From: Anisus vortex
Taxonomy: Eukaryota > Mollusca > Gastropoda > Planorbidae
Direction: 5' to 3'
NCBI GenBank assembly: GCA_949126835.1
Contig: OX421508.1
Coordinates: forward strand, 20,150,598-20,214,597
Length of the DNA: 64,000 bases
The notes beneath the pieces are model-generated. The model was not told the origin of the DNA and did no database searches. It was given only the letters and a program-made list of their open reading frames with translations. This document shows positions 44,701-56,890 of this stretch, piece after piece. The translations under genes and the position numbers were made by a program. Positions within the stretch are counted from its first letter, which is position 1. Each line of letters starts with the position of its first letter.

Positions 44701-45821
44701 GTTTTTTTCACAAGTTGAATTTTAAAATCTAGTAATAATTATATAATATAATTGGTTTCGAATATATTTTGGTTCAAAATCAAGTTATGAACATTCCCCC
44801 TTTGATTATACTTGATATAAGAATGTGTTGTGTTCTTATAAAGCTTTTAATCAACAAGTTATGCTAATATTCATAAACCACGTGACTTTTTTTGTTTACA
44901 AAACTTCAAGGATATTCGTTTCAATAGTCAGTTTCAATGTAGCTGTCTTTGAAGAGCAGTGCCCTCTCATAGGGGAGGGCAGAGGGGGGTGTATGCCCAG
45001 GGGCGACACTTCTATGAGGGGGGGGGAGGCGGCATATTTAGCCTGAGTTCATACCAGAAATTTTCTGAGCGTTGAAGTGGAAATAACAATTTTATTTAAA
45101 ACACAGATTATTGTGAACGAAGGGATTAATGAATAAAGATGGTAGAAGTTTATTTCTTATTTATTTAAACTCAAAACTGTTGTATACAAATGTTTCACTT
45201 TTAATAGGCACGCCACTGATTCATAAAAGATTGCCTCTTTTAGAATATTCTTTTTAAAAAAATTACATTTTAAAATGTCTTTAAACATAATAATTAACTA
45301 AGCGCAGGCACTAAACAAAGGAGTTACAGTATGCAAGGGGGCGTCGCTGAAACTTTTGCCCTGTGGCGCTACATAGGCTTTTGACGGCCCTATTGAAGAG
45401 TATAGTATATAGGCTTAAATTATTACCTGAATGGTGTAGTGTCAACATTGTTTTTTTAAAGTATTGTAAAAACTACATTCTTAAGATGATTGTGTGATAA
45501 GCGACGTCTAACAATATATTCAAAGTGAGACTAAAGGGATAAACAGGATTTAAAAAAAGATTAAAGAGATTATTCGATTAAAAGTTTAGCTTGGAAGAAG
45601 GCTACAGTTGTATATAAGGAACTCATTGTTTACTAATTATGCTTAGCCTGGGGAGAGCTTTCTTTTTTAAATCTCTTGTTTTAATCTTAGTACCAGGTGG
45701 ACCGACCTTCGTTAGGAGATAAAGAGCAGGCGCTTGTACTTTAACATAAGGTGCATGTAAAACAACTGTGTTTACATTTTAAAAATACGTTTTTACCGGA
45801 CTAATAAATTGCATTTGTCTT
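41726..45821. other. long stretch without a supported gene
   Basis: 41812-41880 is a GC-rich scrap ending CCTAGCTACGCCACTGTG, related in reverse complement to the segment starting at 17034. C-run 42119-42133 and G-run 42161-42171. Remaining open frames lack motifs. 44960-45030 has a G-rich repeat scrap. A promoter-like patch is listed separately at 44085-44270. Confidence 0.45.
44085..44270 (+). promoter_or_regulatory. possible promoter patch with CRE-like sites
   Basis: A locally GC-richer segment with several ACGTCA-type motifs in about 150 bp (TTTACGTCACG at 44160, GTCGTCACC at 44211, AGATGACGTAT at 44234) and a CACGTGACC near 44090. An AG/GTAATT donor-like site lies at 44500. No coding exon is attached. 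Very tentative. Confidence 0.2.
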
Positions 45822-46108
45822 TTTCTTTTTTTTACCGTCTACACTCTACACAAATTAAAGTTATATAAGTAAACGTTTTCTTTTTTTACCGTCTACACTG
45901 TACACAAATTAAAGTTATATAAGTAAACGTTTTCTTTTTTTACCGTCTACACTCTACACAAATTAAAGTCATATAAGTAAACGTTTTCTTTTTTTACCGT
46001 CTACACTCTACACAAATTAAAGTTATATAAGTAAACGTTTTCTTTTTTTACCGTCTACACTCTACACAAATTAAAGTTACCGGTATATAAGTAAACGTTT
46101 TCTTTTTT
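45822..46108. repeat. 54-bp tandem repeat, about five copies
   Basis: Unit containing TACCGTCTACACTCTACACA, AATTAAAGTTATATAAG and TAAACGTTTTCTTTTTT. Copies differ by single bases; the last has a four-base ACCG insertion. Confidence 0.93.
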
Positions 46109-47773
46109 TTTGCGTATTCATTTTTTTTTTATACTCATGAGCCTACTATAAATTATAGTATTGTATGCAACCCTCCACCCAAACCCAATATTACTTTCCT
46201 CAAATCGGATTTCTAATTTCCTCACAAGCAACATTTCTGCTGTGATTTGCATAATCTGCCTGGAAATAGTTTAACCTGCATCGATCTTTCATTCTAAACT
46301 TTATATTAACGTCAACTTTGTATGAATGTGTGCAACCAAGACCTTTGGATGGCTAAAACTTGGCACATAGACGTTAAGCCAACTCTAACCATGATAACAC
46401 ATTATTTTTAATTTTTCAGCCAAACTCCTACCCTACTGTTGAATCAATATTAAACGCACATAAAAAAAAATATATTAAAATTATTCATTAATGAAAGAAT
46501 TGTATAGATCTGTTAAATGTTTTATTTTTCTTTGTTTCTATCTTTGTGGGTGACAAAGAGTGAAATCTTATAACTAGACTCATGCAGAACAACAAATGTG
46601 TGTTTATAGTCTAGTGGTTGTTTCTTCTTTCAGTTCACATGAGGTTATAACCTAAAAATAAACTCTTCACGATTTCATATATTACTTTTTATCTTACATC
46701 TTACTTCTAGTTTCCTAAGTCTATGCATTAAAGAACTCAAGAACATCAGTCAGCCCCCCCCCTTCCCAAGAAGTCCATTAGCTTAGAGTCAAAGGGTGTG
46801 CAACAGACGGGCCCGCGGGCTAAAACACGACACGCTAATATGTCTTTTAGTGAAGTCTCTACATTTTGTTTTTAAGTCATTGAATTAAACACGTAAATAC
46901 ATTTTCAGACAGTGTGGTCGAATCGTGTATTTATTATGAAAGTCAAGGGCGCAGAATGTGTCACACTCCTGGTTTAGATAGCTCAAATTTAGACAACATT
47001 ATAGTTATCTTTTTTTTTACCGACATACTGAAAAACAAGGAATTTTTTTTTTTTAATTATTTTTGTTTTAGCTCTCTTTGGCTGCCCCTAGGGAGTTCCA
47101 AATCGTTTACTACAAGAATTTCACTTTGACTGATTTTTATCTACAACCCCCTTATAATTTTTTTTGTGTGTTGTTGTCTTTTCACGGCGTTTTACCTGCA
47201 TTTTCATCTCGAGCAAATTGTTGTATCTTAAAAAGCATAACATTTGGTGATTGCAATTAGATTAAACTATTTTTTTATCGAATGTATTTAACGCGTCGAT
47301 TAGTTTACACTTTGTGTTAAAAAAAAAGTTCTATAAGAACCTGTATTTTAAAAAAAAAAAACACAACAACAATTGAACAATTACAACAATAGAAGGAAAC
47401 ATTTATATGTATAGGCATTCTTCTAAGCAAAAAAATAAAAATAAAATTACACAAAACTACAACAGACTTTACATTGGTACTCGAAATCGGACAAGCGTGA
47501 CCGACCCATATGACATACAACTTTAAGAACAAAAACAAAGGGAAACAACTCTAGATTTTATTCATTGGCAGCCATTTTATGCTTAAACTTTTATTATTGT
47601 TGTGTGGGTGTATGTGCATTTGTTTATTTATATAATATCAGTAAATTCAGATACATACGTAACATTAAAAAAACAACTTTATTTGAAAAATCATTTTTTT
47701 AGAGTATAAATCCTAAGCATTTGCCCCGGCTGGTCAAACTGCCGAGGAATATATAGCAAACAAACAGCATATA
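46109..47773. other. no gene recognised
   Basis: AT-rich with T- and A-homopolymers. No supported coding sequence or repeat family. Confidence 0.45.
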
Positions 47774-47987
47774 CAGGGTGGGCCAATAAAATGTTACCAC
47801 TTTTTATATTCTTATAATTTTCAAAGTTACAAAGATTTTTGTTTCATTTTCAGGCATATTAACAACAAAACACTAAATTCTCACCCCAATGGATCGAATG
47901 CAATATACTGTGGACGGGAGAGTGAAGATCGTGGAAGCATATTTGGAATTAAAATCGGTAACCGATTTTCTTGGTGATTCCTCTAGA
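47774..47987 (+). pseudogene. left end and transposase start of a mariner-like element
   Basis: After a TA dinucleotide, CAGGGTGGGCCAATAAAATG is a typical Tc1/mariner-superfamily terminal repeat. About 115 bp downstream an ATG (47889) opens MDRMQYTVDGRVKIVEAYLE followed by LKSVTDFLGDSS, the DUF4817-type N-terminal helix-turn-helix start of transposases of this superfamily. The frame then runs into the 26-bp minisatellite and stops. No catalytic DDE/D part is present. Confidence 0.8.
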
Positions 47988-49943
47988 CGCTGTCTCACGG
48001 TCTCAGTGTTGATGGCTGTCTCACGGTCTCAGTGTTGATGGCTGTCTCACGGTCTCAGTGTTGATGGCTGTCTCACGGTCTCAGTGTAGATGGCTGTCTC
48101 ACAGTCTCAGTGTTGATGGCTGTCTCACGGTCTCAGTGTTAATGGCTGTCTCACGGTCTCAGTGTTGATGGCTGTCTCACAGTCTCAGTGTTGATGGCTG
48201 TCTCACGGTCTCAGTGTAGATGGCTGTCTCACGGTCTCAGTGTTGATGGCTGTCTCACGGTCTCAGTGTAGATGGCTGTCTCACGGTCTCAGTGTAGATG
48301 GCTGTCTCACGGTCTCAGTGTTGATGGCTGTCTCACGGTCTCAGTGTAGATGGCTGTCTCACGGTCTCGGTGTTGATGGCTGTCTCACAGTCTCAGTGTT
48401 GATGGCTGTCTCACGGTCTCAGTGTAGATGGCTGTCTCACGGTCTCAGTGTTGATGGCTGTCTCACGGTCTCAGTGTAGATGGCTGTCTCACGGTCTCAG
48501 TGTAGATGGCTGTCTCACGGTCTCAGTGTAGATGGCTGTCTCACGGTCTCAGTGTTGATGGCTGTCTCACGGTCTCAGTGTAGATGGCTGTCTCACGGTC
48601 TCAGTGTTGATGGCTGTCTCACGGTCTCAGTGTAGATGGCTGTCTCACGGTCTCAGTGTTGATGGCTGTCTCACAGTCTCAGTGTTGATGGCTGTCTCAC
48701 GGTCTCAGTGTAGATGGCTGTCTCACGGTCTCAGTGTTGATGGCTGTCTCACGGTCTCAGTGTAGATGGCTGTCTCACGGTCTCAGTGTAGATGGCTGTC
48801 TCACGGTCTCAGTGTTGATGGCTGTCTCACGGTCTCAGTGTAGATGGCTGTCTCACGGTCTCAGTGTTGATGGCTGTCTCACGGTCTCAGTGTTGATGGC
48901 TGTCTCACGGTCTCAGTGTAGATGGCTGTCTCACGGTCTCAGTGTAGATGGCTGTCTCACGGTCTCAGTGTAGATGGCTGTCTCACGGTCTCAGTGTAGA
49001 TGGCTGTCTCACGGTCTCAGTGTAGATGGCTGTCTCACGGTCTCAGTGTTGATGGCTGTCTCACGGTCTCAGTGTAGATGGCTGTCTCACGGTCTTAGTG
49101 TAGATGGCTGTCTCACGGTCTCAGTGTAGATGGCTGTCTCACGGTCTCAGTGTAGATGGCTGTCTCACGGTCTCAGTGTTGATGGCTGTCTCACGGTCTC
49201 AGTGTTGATGGCTGTCTCACGGGCTCAGTGTTGATGGCTGTCTCACGGTCTCAGTGTTGATGGCTGTCTCACGGTCTCAGTGTTGATGGCTGTCTCACGG
49301 GCTCAGTGTTGATGGCTGTCTCACGGTCTCAGTGTTAATGGCTGTCTCACGGTCTCAGTGTTGATGGCTGTCTCACGGGCTCAGTGTTGATGGCTGTCTC
49401 ACGGTCTCAGTGTTGATGGCTGTCTCACGGTCTCAGTGTAGATGGCTGTCTCACGGTCTCAGTGTAGATGGCTGTCTCACGGTCTCAGTGTAGATGGCTG
49501 TCTCACGGTCTCAGTGTAGATGGCTGTCTCACGGTCTCAGTGTTGATGGCTGTCTCACGGTCTCAGTGTTGATGGCTGTCTCACGGTCTCAGTGTTGATG
49601 GCTGTCTCACGGTCTCAGTGTTGATGGCTGTCTCACGGGCTCAGTGTTGATGGCTGTCTCACGGTCTCAGTGTTAATGGCTGTCTCACGGTCTCAGTGTT
49701 GATGGCTGTCTCACGGTCTCAGTGTTGATGGCTGTCTCACGGTCTCAGTGTTGATGGCTGTCTCACGGTCTCAGTGTTAATGGCTGTCTCACGGGCTCAG
49801 TGTTGATGGCTGTCTCACGGTCTCAGTGTTGATGGCTGTCTCACGGTCTCAGTGTTGATGGCTGTCTCACGGTCTCAGTGTTGATGGCTGTCTCACGGTC
49901 TCAGTGTTGATGGCTGTCTCACGGTCTCAGTGTTGATGGCTGT
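47988..49943. repeat. 26-bp minisatellite, about 75 copies
   Basis: Unit TGTCTCACGGTCTCAGTGTT plus GATGGC, with a common T-to-A variant (GTGTAGATGGC) and rarer GGGCTC, ACAGTC and GTTAAT variants clustered in blocks. On the minus strand the unit reads like part of a transposase N-terminal region (TETVRQ), and the unique sequence at 49944-50060 continues that reading, suggesting the array grew from transposase coding sequence. The two 79-codon frames seen here are repeat artefacts. Confidence 0.95.
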
Positions 49944-50135
49944 CCTTGCAAACCTTGGCCCTACCACTATGTCCTTTATTCGCATTGGTCACACGTCCTG
50001 TTACCCTGAACTTCTGCAGAAGACGTCTGATTGTGAGTCTACTTGGAGGAATTCTTCCCGGAAAGTCAATTGTGAATTGTCGCTAGTGTTGGTTACCGAT
50101 TTTAATTCCAAATATAATTCTGGATCTTCACTCTT
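49944..50135 (-). pseudogene. inverted transposase N-terminal segment
   Basis: Minus-strand reading gives RRLLQKFRVTGRVTNANKGH and SGRAKVCKD, the helix-turn-helix and GRPR-like hinge of the same transposase type as 47774. A 25-bp stretch at 50091-50115 is the exact reverse complement of 47939-47963 in the left part. The outer TIR is not found on this side. Confidence 0.75.
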
Positions 50136-50299
50136 TACTCAAACTAAAGAATGTTACATAAATTATTTCGAGCTATAATTTGTTTTTGTTGCTTTTTGTT
50201 GTATATCTGCAGTTTCTTTAGGATCATTAAAAAGCCAGAAAACAAGAACCATAAGAAAAAAAAGATAAAATTCATCCATCAAGTAGCGTCAGTGGTTAC

Positions 50300-50305
50300 G
50301 CACTG

Positions 50306-50385
<80 letters not shown>

Positions 50386-50399
50386 TATTTATCTATCTA

Positions 50400-50470
<71 letters not shown>

Positions 50471-50475
50471 CAGTG
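50300..50475. repeat. (TA)n tract flanked by inverted arms
   Basis: GCACTGAACTATA on the left and TATAGTTCAGTG on the right are inverted copies enclosing about 150 bp of almost pure (TA)n with a small ATCTATCTATC interruption. It is a cruciform-prone palindrome similar in design to 11216-11361. Confidence 0.92.
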
Positions 50476-50789
50476 TGGTCACGTGGGCGGGTGCTTCGTG
50501 GCTTTTTGACACTAAATAATGACGTAGTTTTTCAGTGTCGTTATTGTGAACGTTAAACAATAGGGCCGCGGGGCGGACGTTTGTATGACAACGCACTGAG
50601 ACTAATGAAGGTGTGTGTGGGAAGGGAATGGGACGGCGTGACAGGGGCGTCAGTATGAGCTTAATTTAAACACAGTAAAAGTTGTTTACCTTCAGTTTCT
50701 TTGGGTTTGAGCCAGAAACCCTTGGCATGGTTAAGCCAACGTGCTGTGGCATGGCATCTTGGTATTGCACACCACTGTCTTGTATATTT
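50476..50789. other. no gene recognised
   Basis: Unassigned sequence between the palindrome and the LINE A fragment. Confidence 0.4.
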
Positions 50790-51025
50790 TTTTAATAAGC
50801 ATAAGGACTATAACACTTTTCTTGTCCCTTTTGCGAGAACAAATCCATATAAGTACTCTTTCTTCCCGAGTGGCATCCGTGCATGAAATGGGTTACCTGA
50901 ACAAACCCATGTAATTTGACATCATTTAAAACACTAATAGCAAAAACAAGACTAGACTCCTAACTCGAATATGCGTAGGACGCAATAATCTTCTTTATAG
51001 AAGGAGCGTCTATAATGTACAAGAT
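50790..51025 (+). mobile_element. LINE A 3' end fragment
   Basis: Carries the RT C-terminal end TFLVPFARTNPYKYSFFPSG, the UTR with CCTGAACAAACCCATG, and the hairpin GACGC (50979-50983) / GCGTC (51006-51010). The tail is TACAAGATACGATAG. Confidence 0.85.
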
Positions 51026-51410
51026 ACGATAGCGAAAATATAATGGGTGTTACTCAGGGGCCGGCCCTATGTCTTGTATGTCTGAAAATAAAATATAAAG
51101 GATTTAAAGATATATTCACTGGCAACTTTTAGTTATTTCTTTATTCGGACAGTCGTCAATTGGCATTTAATTTAGAGGCGGCTATCTTGTAATGAATAAA
51201 TATATTTAAACGTTTGTTAAAACTACAGATCTATATTTAATGTTATATGTAAAAATATATACCGTTTGAACACAACGTGTTATTTTCTTAAGAAAACTGC
51301 CTGTTGTTAAATACCAAAAAAAAAAACAAGAACAAAAGAAAACAATAACCGCAAGAGCAACAACACAAAAACGTAAAAAAAATACGAAAAAATGCTAATT
51401 TAAAGTTAGT
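51026..51410. other. no gene recognised
   Basis: AT-rich, non-coding. Confidence 0.4.
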
Positions 51411-51730
51411 AAGTAAAGTACCCGTCGGACCAAATTGATCCATAGGTCCTGCGAAGCAGCGTTCACCAGTTTCTGTGGCCGCGGCATACAAGGTGATTGT
51501 TGGGCCAGCACAATGCACAGTCGCCTTTAATTTACCCCAACCAAGATCAGGTACCCATCAGAGCTGGGTAGACTCAGAGACACCCTCCAGCCCAGAAAAA
51601 AATCCTAGACTTTACTAGGAATCGAACCCGGGACCTTCGGTAGGCCAGTCAAACAGAAACTGTTGAACGCTGCTTCGCCGCCCCTATGGATCAATTAATT
51701 TAGTCTGACGGGTCATTTACTTTACTTTTT
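51411..51730 (-). mobile_element. fold-back SINE
   Basis: On the minus strand: a B-box GGTTCGATTCC (near 51620-51640), central domain CTACCCAGCTCTGATGGG, then GGCCACAGAAACTGG and the tail CCTATGGATCAATTTGG to GTACTTTACT at 51411. Uniquely, the other end (51655-51730) carries an inverted copy of that tail: CAGAAACTGTTGAACGCTGC and CCTATGGATCAATT on the plus strand. The element therefore has ~65-bp inverted ends, with the tRNA-like 5' part truncated. Confidence 0.82.
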
Positions 51731-52529
51731 TAAAAACTTAAAATGTATTCATTAATAAAAATATTTGTTCTAGGACAATGGATTCAACAAAGTAATAATT
51801 TAGACGGTCTAGGTAAAAAAACAACAACAACATAATTCTCTTACTTTCTTAGATTTTCAACCTTTTTGGGGAAGTGTAATATATATATATTATATATATT
51901 TATATATGTATATATATATGTATATATGGCTTGGCTGAGTCCACTCAGGTACAGTTCAGTGAGTCAAAAAAGCATATTATGTTAACATAATAAGTAGACC
52001 GCACTTGAGAGTTTGCGGCCTTAGAGAAGTCTGACTTGTAACATGTAAGTTATTATGCGAGCCTTTTTTTAATATTTTTTTTTAAGGCTATCAATTCACT
52101 GTCGACTTTAACATCGGTATGCAGGAAGTACGATGAAGCGAAATTTGTCCTTATTATTATCTTCTGCTTGGCAAATTAATCGAAATAGGAAAATGGGACA
52201 AGAGGGATAGGCGGGATGTCGAAGGGTTAAGACGAAAACAAAGAGGCGGGATTGGGAAGGGTTAAAAGTGGTAGGGGGAGGTGATATTAATAAACAAAAA
52301 AAAATATACATAAAATTTATGTTCGTGACAGAAAACAAGGCGTGGCCGAAAGGTGTGCTAATCCTCTACACGTCACGTGACTTGTTTACTTCTAGTTAGA
52401 ACTTAAGCCCTTACATTATGATAGATTTAGTCGCATTGTTCAGAGGAAATTAAACAAACAATTTTTTAAAAGTGAATAGTTGCTCAAGGTGTTTTCATTT
52501 GATGTCTGATCATTCATAACCCACCCCGA
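51731..52529. other. no gene recognised
   Basis: AT-rich; TA-rich microsatellite at 51880-51930. Confidence 0.4.
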
Positions 52530-53400
52530 AGTTGCCTACCTCAATGTTGCCTACACTGATGTTGCTGTCTGATCATTCATAACCCATCCCGAAGTTGCCT
52601 AGCTCAATGTTGCCTACGTCAGTGTTGTTAACCCCGAAGTTGCCTACCTCAATGTTGCTGCCCATTTTAAAGTTGCCTACCTCAATGTTGCCCTAACAAA
52701 TGTTACCCTTCTCAATGAACAACAATGAACAACAATATTTTATTTGCCACATAGTATGATAGTACATAGGTACAATAAAGACACAGTCAAAAACATAAGG
52801 AAATTATAGCATTAGTAAATAATAAATTGAACAATAATAGTAATACAAATATTATTAATAAAAATGAAGATAATAATACATTTATTAATTAAAGGTATTC
52901 TAAAGAAAATTCAGCGGTGATAATTTAGTTTATAATAGAATTTTTAGGGGAAAAAAAAACAAGAAAAAAACAACAACTCCATATCGCCTAACTGAATGTT
53001 GCCTACAGGAATATTGCCTACTTCAATGTTGGCCACCCACATTTTAATGTTGCCTGCCTCAATATTTCCCATACTAAAAGTTTCATACTCCAATTTGGAT
53101 TAACGCAACGTTTCAAGCCATTGATTCGATGACCAACCTTATGCTGCTTACTGAATTGTCGACTACCCTAATGTTGCCCATTCAGTTGATGCCCAATTGC
53201 CCAATCTAATTTTCTCCACCCGATTCATCCTTACTTGGATCTTGCGTCGCCCAGTGTCACCCACACCAATATTGCACACACATGTGATGATGTGATGACC
53301 CAATGCTGTCCACACCCAAAGATAATTGCACCAATGTTGCCCCGACCAAATTTGTCCACACTCCAACGTTGCCTTAACCCAAATGGTGATCGATTCAATA
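52530..53400. repeat. degenerate ~15-19-bp minisatellite, interrupted
   Basis: Irregular repeats of CAATGTTGCCTACC-like units at 52530-52715 and 52985-53400, strongly diverged on the right. The gap 52716-52980 is a LINE C 3' end. A duplicated block (CTGATCATTCATAACCCA) occurs at 52508 and 52570. Confidence 0.75.
52716..52980 (-). mobile_element. LINE C 3' end only
   Basis: Aligns with 8956-9220: ATTTGCCACATAGTA, GTACATAGGTACAATAAAG, AATTGAACAATAATAGTAAT, GATAATTTAGTTTATAATA. The tail of repeated TTGTTCATTG units is at the 52716 side. It is an extreme 5' truncation with no coding sequence. Confidence 0.88.
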
Positions 53401-54885
53401 GCGGCTTGATCTTAAGATCAACATCCAAAGATTTCTAAGTACCCTAATATATTTGATAGAAAGTATGATGCGCCTATAATAATTGTGACGTAGAAATTCT
53501 ATTTGTGTAAAAATCAGGTTCTGTTAGCGCCTTTAGCAAGTGGACGAACTCCAATGTGCCAAACAAATGTGTTTTGATCAGAATAATCAACCAATTAATT
53601 ACTGTCAAAATCAATTTTACAGTTTAATCTGTCCGCTTGTCTTCAAGAATGCATAGATTTATCGTTAACACTTTTTAAAAATAAATCAACCGGAACGATA
53701 TTAAATATATATAAAGATACTATTTTAATAGTGGGTTATGGCTTGTAGACACACATGTATACAGAAGAACAAACACATTATGTGTATAATCTCACTTAAA
53801 AGGAAAGAGCGCTTTACATTAATGGACATTGAAGAAAAAGAAAGTTTTGGTGTTCTTAGAAGATTGTTTGGATCGATTTAAAATTTTACAAAGTCTTTGC
53901 TCTTGCGTAGTGTCTCAATAACTCTGGAATTCTTACTTCACAAAGAACAGGTAACTTTTTATTATTGGCCCTTTTCTTATTCATTACTATAAAACATATC
54001 CGCCTTAAGGTCGTTACGCTTATTGATTAATTCATAAGTTGTCATTGAATTGCCTAACGTTCGACAAGACGCAGAAATCACGAAGTCGTCGGCTTTTTTT
54101 TTTGTGACGTTCCGGTTTGCACACAGCACCAATTTCGTTTTTACCTTGCATTGGGTCAACTCCGGTATACAGGTTTGAATGGTTGCCAAGAAATAATAAA
54201 CTCTGTATGATCCTCATAAATTAATAATAACACAATTCCAGACTTAAATTAGTTTTAGTTAGTATGGAACACTTAGAGCCATCAGACAGATCCCTCAGCC
54301 GTTTCCAAAACCAGTTTTTATTTCGTCACAATGACGTTAATTAAAAGGACTTGCCAAAATCTAGCGATAATAGGAAAGTCGAACAATACAGTTTGTTGAT
54401 CCAGACGAGCCCCCACTTTATAAATATACTTGCACTGACGTTACATTTTCACATCTTAATATTCTATGGACTCAAACCATTACCCTCTCCCGCACTCATT
54501 TTCTATCATTTTTTTCTCCCTTTTTGGGGGGAACGGATTTAAACATCTCCTTCGTCTTTCATCTAGACTACAAGAGTCAGTACAGACAACAGAATTGTTC
54601 GCCCTCTTGCAGTGAATGCAAGACAGATGAATCAATGTCTTTTCAGCTATCCTTACGAAGTGTTAGTTTTGGTAGGTTTAGGAATAGTAAGTACATGTAT
54701 TAAATTATGCCCGAGTCTGGTACACTTACATTTGAAGTGAATTGATCGTGTTAGTTTGTGGGGGAGAGGGGGGAGTGAATGTCAGCAGTTAGGTGGAAGG
54801 GCTGAATTTTTACTGTTTAGGTGTCATTTGAGGATTATGTAACCTACTCTATAATATGGTTGGCTATATTGTTTGTGTGGTTCTG
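53401..54885. other. no gene recognised
   Basis: Non-coding; no repeat family identified. Confidence 0.45.
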
Positions 54886-55790
54886 TCTATCTTGTCTATC
54901 TGTCTATATGTCTATGTCTATCTGTCTATCTGTCTATCTGTCTATCTGTCTATCTGTCTATCTGTCTATCTGTCTATCTGTCTATCTGTCTATCTGTCTA
55001 TCTGTCTATCTGTCTATCTGTCTATCTGTCTATCTGTCTATCTGTCTATCTGTCTATCTGTCTATCTGTCTATCTGTCTATCTGTCTATCTGTCTATCTG
55101 TCTATCTGTCTATCTGTCTATCTGTCTATCTGTCTATCTGTCTATCTGTCTATCTGTCTATCTGTCTATCTGTCTATCTGTCTATCTGTCTATCTGTCTA
55201 TCTGTCTATCTGTCTATCTGTCTATCTGTCTATCTGTCTATCTGTCTATCTGTCTATCTGTCTATCTGTCTATCTGTCTATCTGTCTATCTGTCCTTCTG
55301 TCTATCTGTCTATCTGTCTATCTGTCTATCTGTCTATCTGTCTATCTGTCTATCTGTCTATCTGTCTATCTGTCTATCTGTCTATCTGTCTATCTGTCTA
55401 TCTGTCTATCTGTCTATCTGTCTATCTGTCTATCTGTCTATCTGTCTATCTGTCTATCTGTCTATCTGTCTATCTGTCTATCTGTCTATCTGTCTATCTG
55501 TCCATCTGTCCTTCTGTTCATCTGTCCATCTGTCTATCTGTCTATCTGTCTATCTGTCTATCTGTCTATCTGTCTATCTGTCTATCTGTCTATCTGTCTA
55601 TCTGTCTATCTGTCTATCTGTCTATCTGTCTATCTGTCTATCTGTCTATCTGCCTATCTGTCTATCTGTCTATCTGTCTAACTATCTATCTATCTATTTA
55701 TCTATCTCTCTATGTATCTATTTAATCTATCTATCTATCTATCCATCTATCTCTCTCTTTCTCTCTCTCTCTCACTGTCTGTCTGTCTAC
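54886..55790. repeat. (TCTATCTG)n microsatellite with (TCTA)n and (CT)n tail
   Basis: About 100 near-perfect octamer copies to 55680, then TCTA repeats to 55750 and CTCTCT/GTCT to 55790. It has no stops in the forward frames, giving spurious frames of nearly 300-330 codons (CLSVYLSI repeats). Confidence 0.97.
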
Positions 55791-56479
55791 ATTAATGGAT
55801 TGTCAATCCCTAAACGACGATGCCTTTGTTTTTCTCCTTCTAAATCACACAATGCAGATAGTGGCTGAACCACTGAACTGTTGATTGTTTATTTCAAGAG
55901 TCACCTAAAAAGAGGACAACAATAGTGCTGCTGCACCCATGAATAACAATAACAACATAACAACAACAATAATAACAACAAATAACCCCCCCCCCCCCCC
56001 CGCTTTCCTTCCCAAACCTTTTCGTCTCGGCAATGTATCCAGTGCTACTGCGTACAGACCTCAGAATGCGGAAGTGTTATGATTGTAGTGGTGTGTGTGG
56101 GGGGGGGGGGGGCACATATACACAAACACACCAACAGACAAATAAAGCAAACTAGTGTAAAAAAAAGCAAAGAAGAAAAAACACTTTGAGTGCATAAAAT
56201 AAATTACCGTACAAAAAATAAAAGAGTAATGTTAACGCATTGCTAAAAATAGATTTTTTTCTCTTGATACAGCAACAGCAGTAATAGCAGCTAACAGTAT
56301 GCTCTTTATTCCTGAAACAAGCTGTTGATTTTTTTCTATAGAACATATAAAACGTTATTGGTTAGATCCCCCCCCCCCAATCATCTCTTAACCCTTCCCG
56401 TACCGACCTACTTCTATCTATGCTGCCTTCAGTTCCGCTATATACGCGCCCGGGACTGTAAGGGTTAAAGACCATACTA
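55791..56479. other. no gene; homopolymers
   Basis: C-run 55987-56000, G-run 56099-56111, C-run 56369-56378. No supported gene. Confidence 0.45.
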
Positions 56480-56890
56480 TATTGCCTACCGGCTCTTACG
56501 TACTGGGCGTTACGATGTTCACGGTTGAACCAATCGGGGGCACACCAAGGTTCACCGATAGGGCGTGTCGTGTAGCTTAGGGTATGGTTGCCGAAGCCGC
56601 ATGCAATATATTTTCCCGCTGAGGAATTCCCCCCTCGGTTCATTATCATGATGGCTCGACGGTGTACCTGCAACGCCGCCCCTTTAACGCAAATCCCATA
56701 CTATCGGTTCGGGCATCCAGGCACCAGGGAGGGGGTAGAGGCAGGAACGCTATGCGCTCATTTCTTACACCCCCACCGGGGGCCGAAGACCTCTCGAACG
56801 CAAGTGAGAGCGGAGTGAACACCCGTAGTCACAGCAGGGGCATGCCCCCCCCCCCCCCCCCCGTGCGTTATCCTACCGTAGTGCTACTAA
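56480..56890 (+). repeat. diverged copy of repeat R
   Basis: Shares order and spacing with R: GGTTGCCGAAGCC, TTCATTATCATGATGGCTCG, ACCTGCAACGCCG, CATCCAGGCACCAGGGAGG, CACCGGGGGCCG and CCCGTGCGTTATCC. A C-run lies at 56846-56861. It is older than the other three copies. Confidence 0.65.

Noticed and set aside
48240..48973. Two 79-codon frames (LMAVSRSQCRW repeats)
   Set aside because: Part of the 26-bp minisatellite; 3 x 26 bp gives a stop-free register.
54821..55868. Overlapping long frames of up to 331 codons (CLSVYLSI repeats)
   Set aside because: They are translations of a (TCTATCTG)n microsatellite that lacks stops in all forward frames; no other coding evidence.
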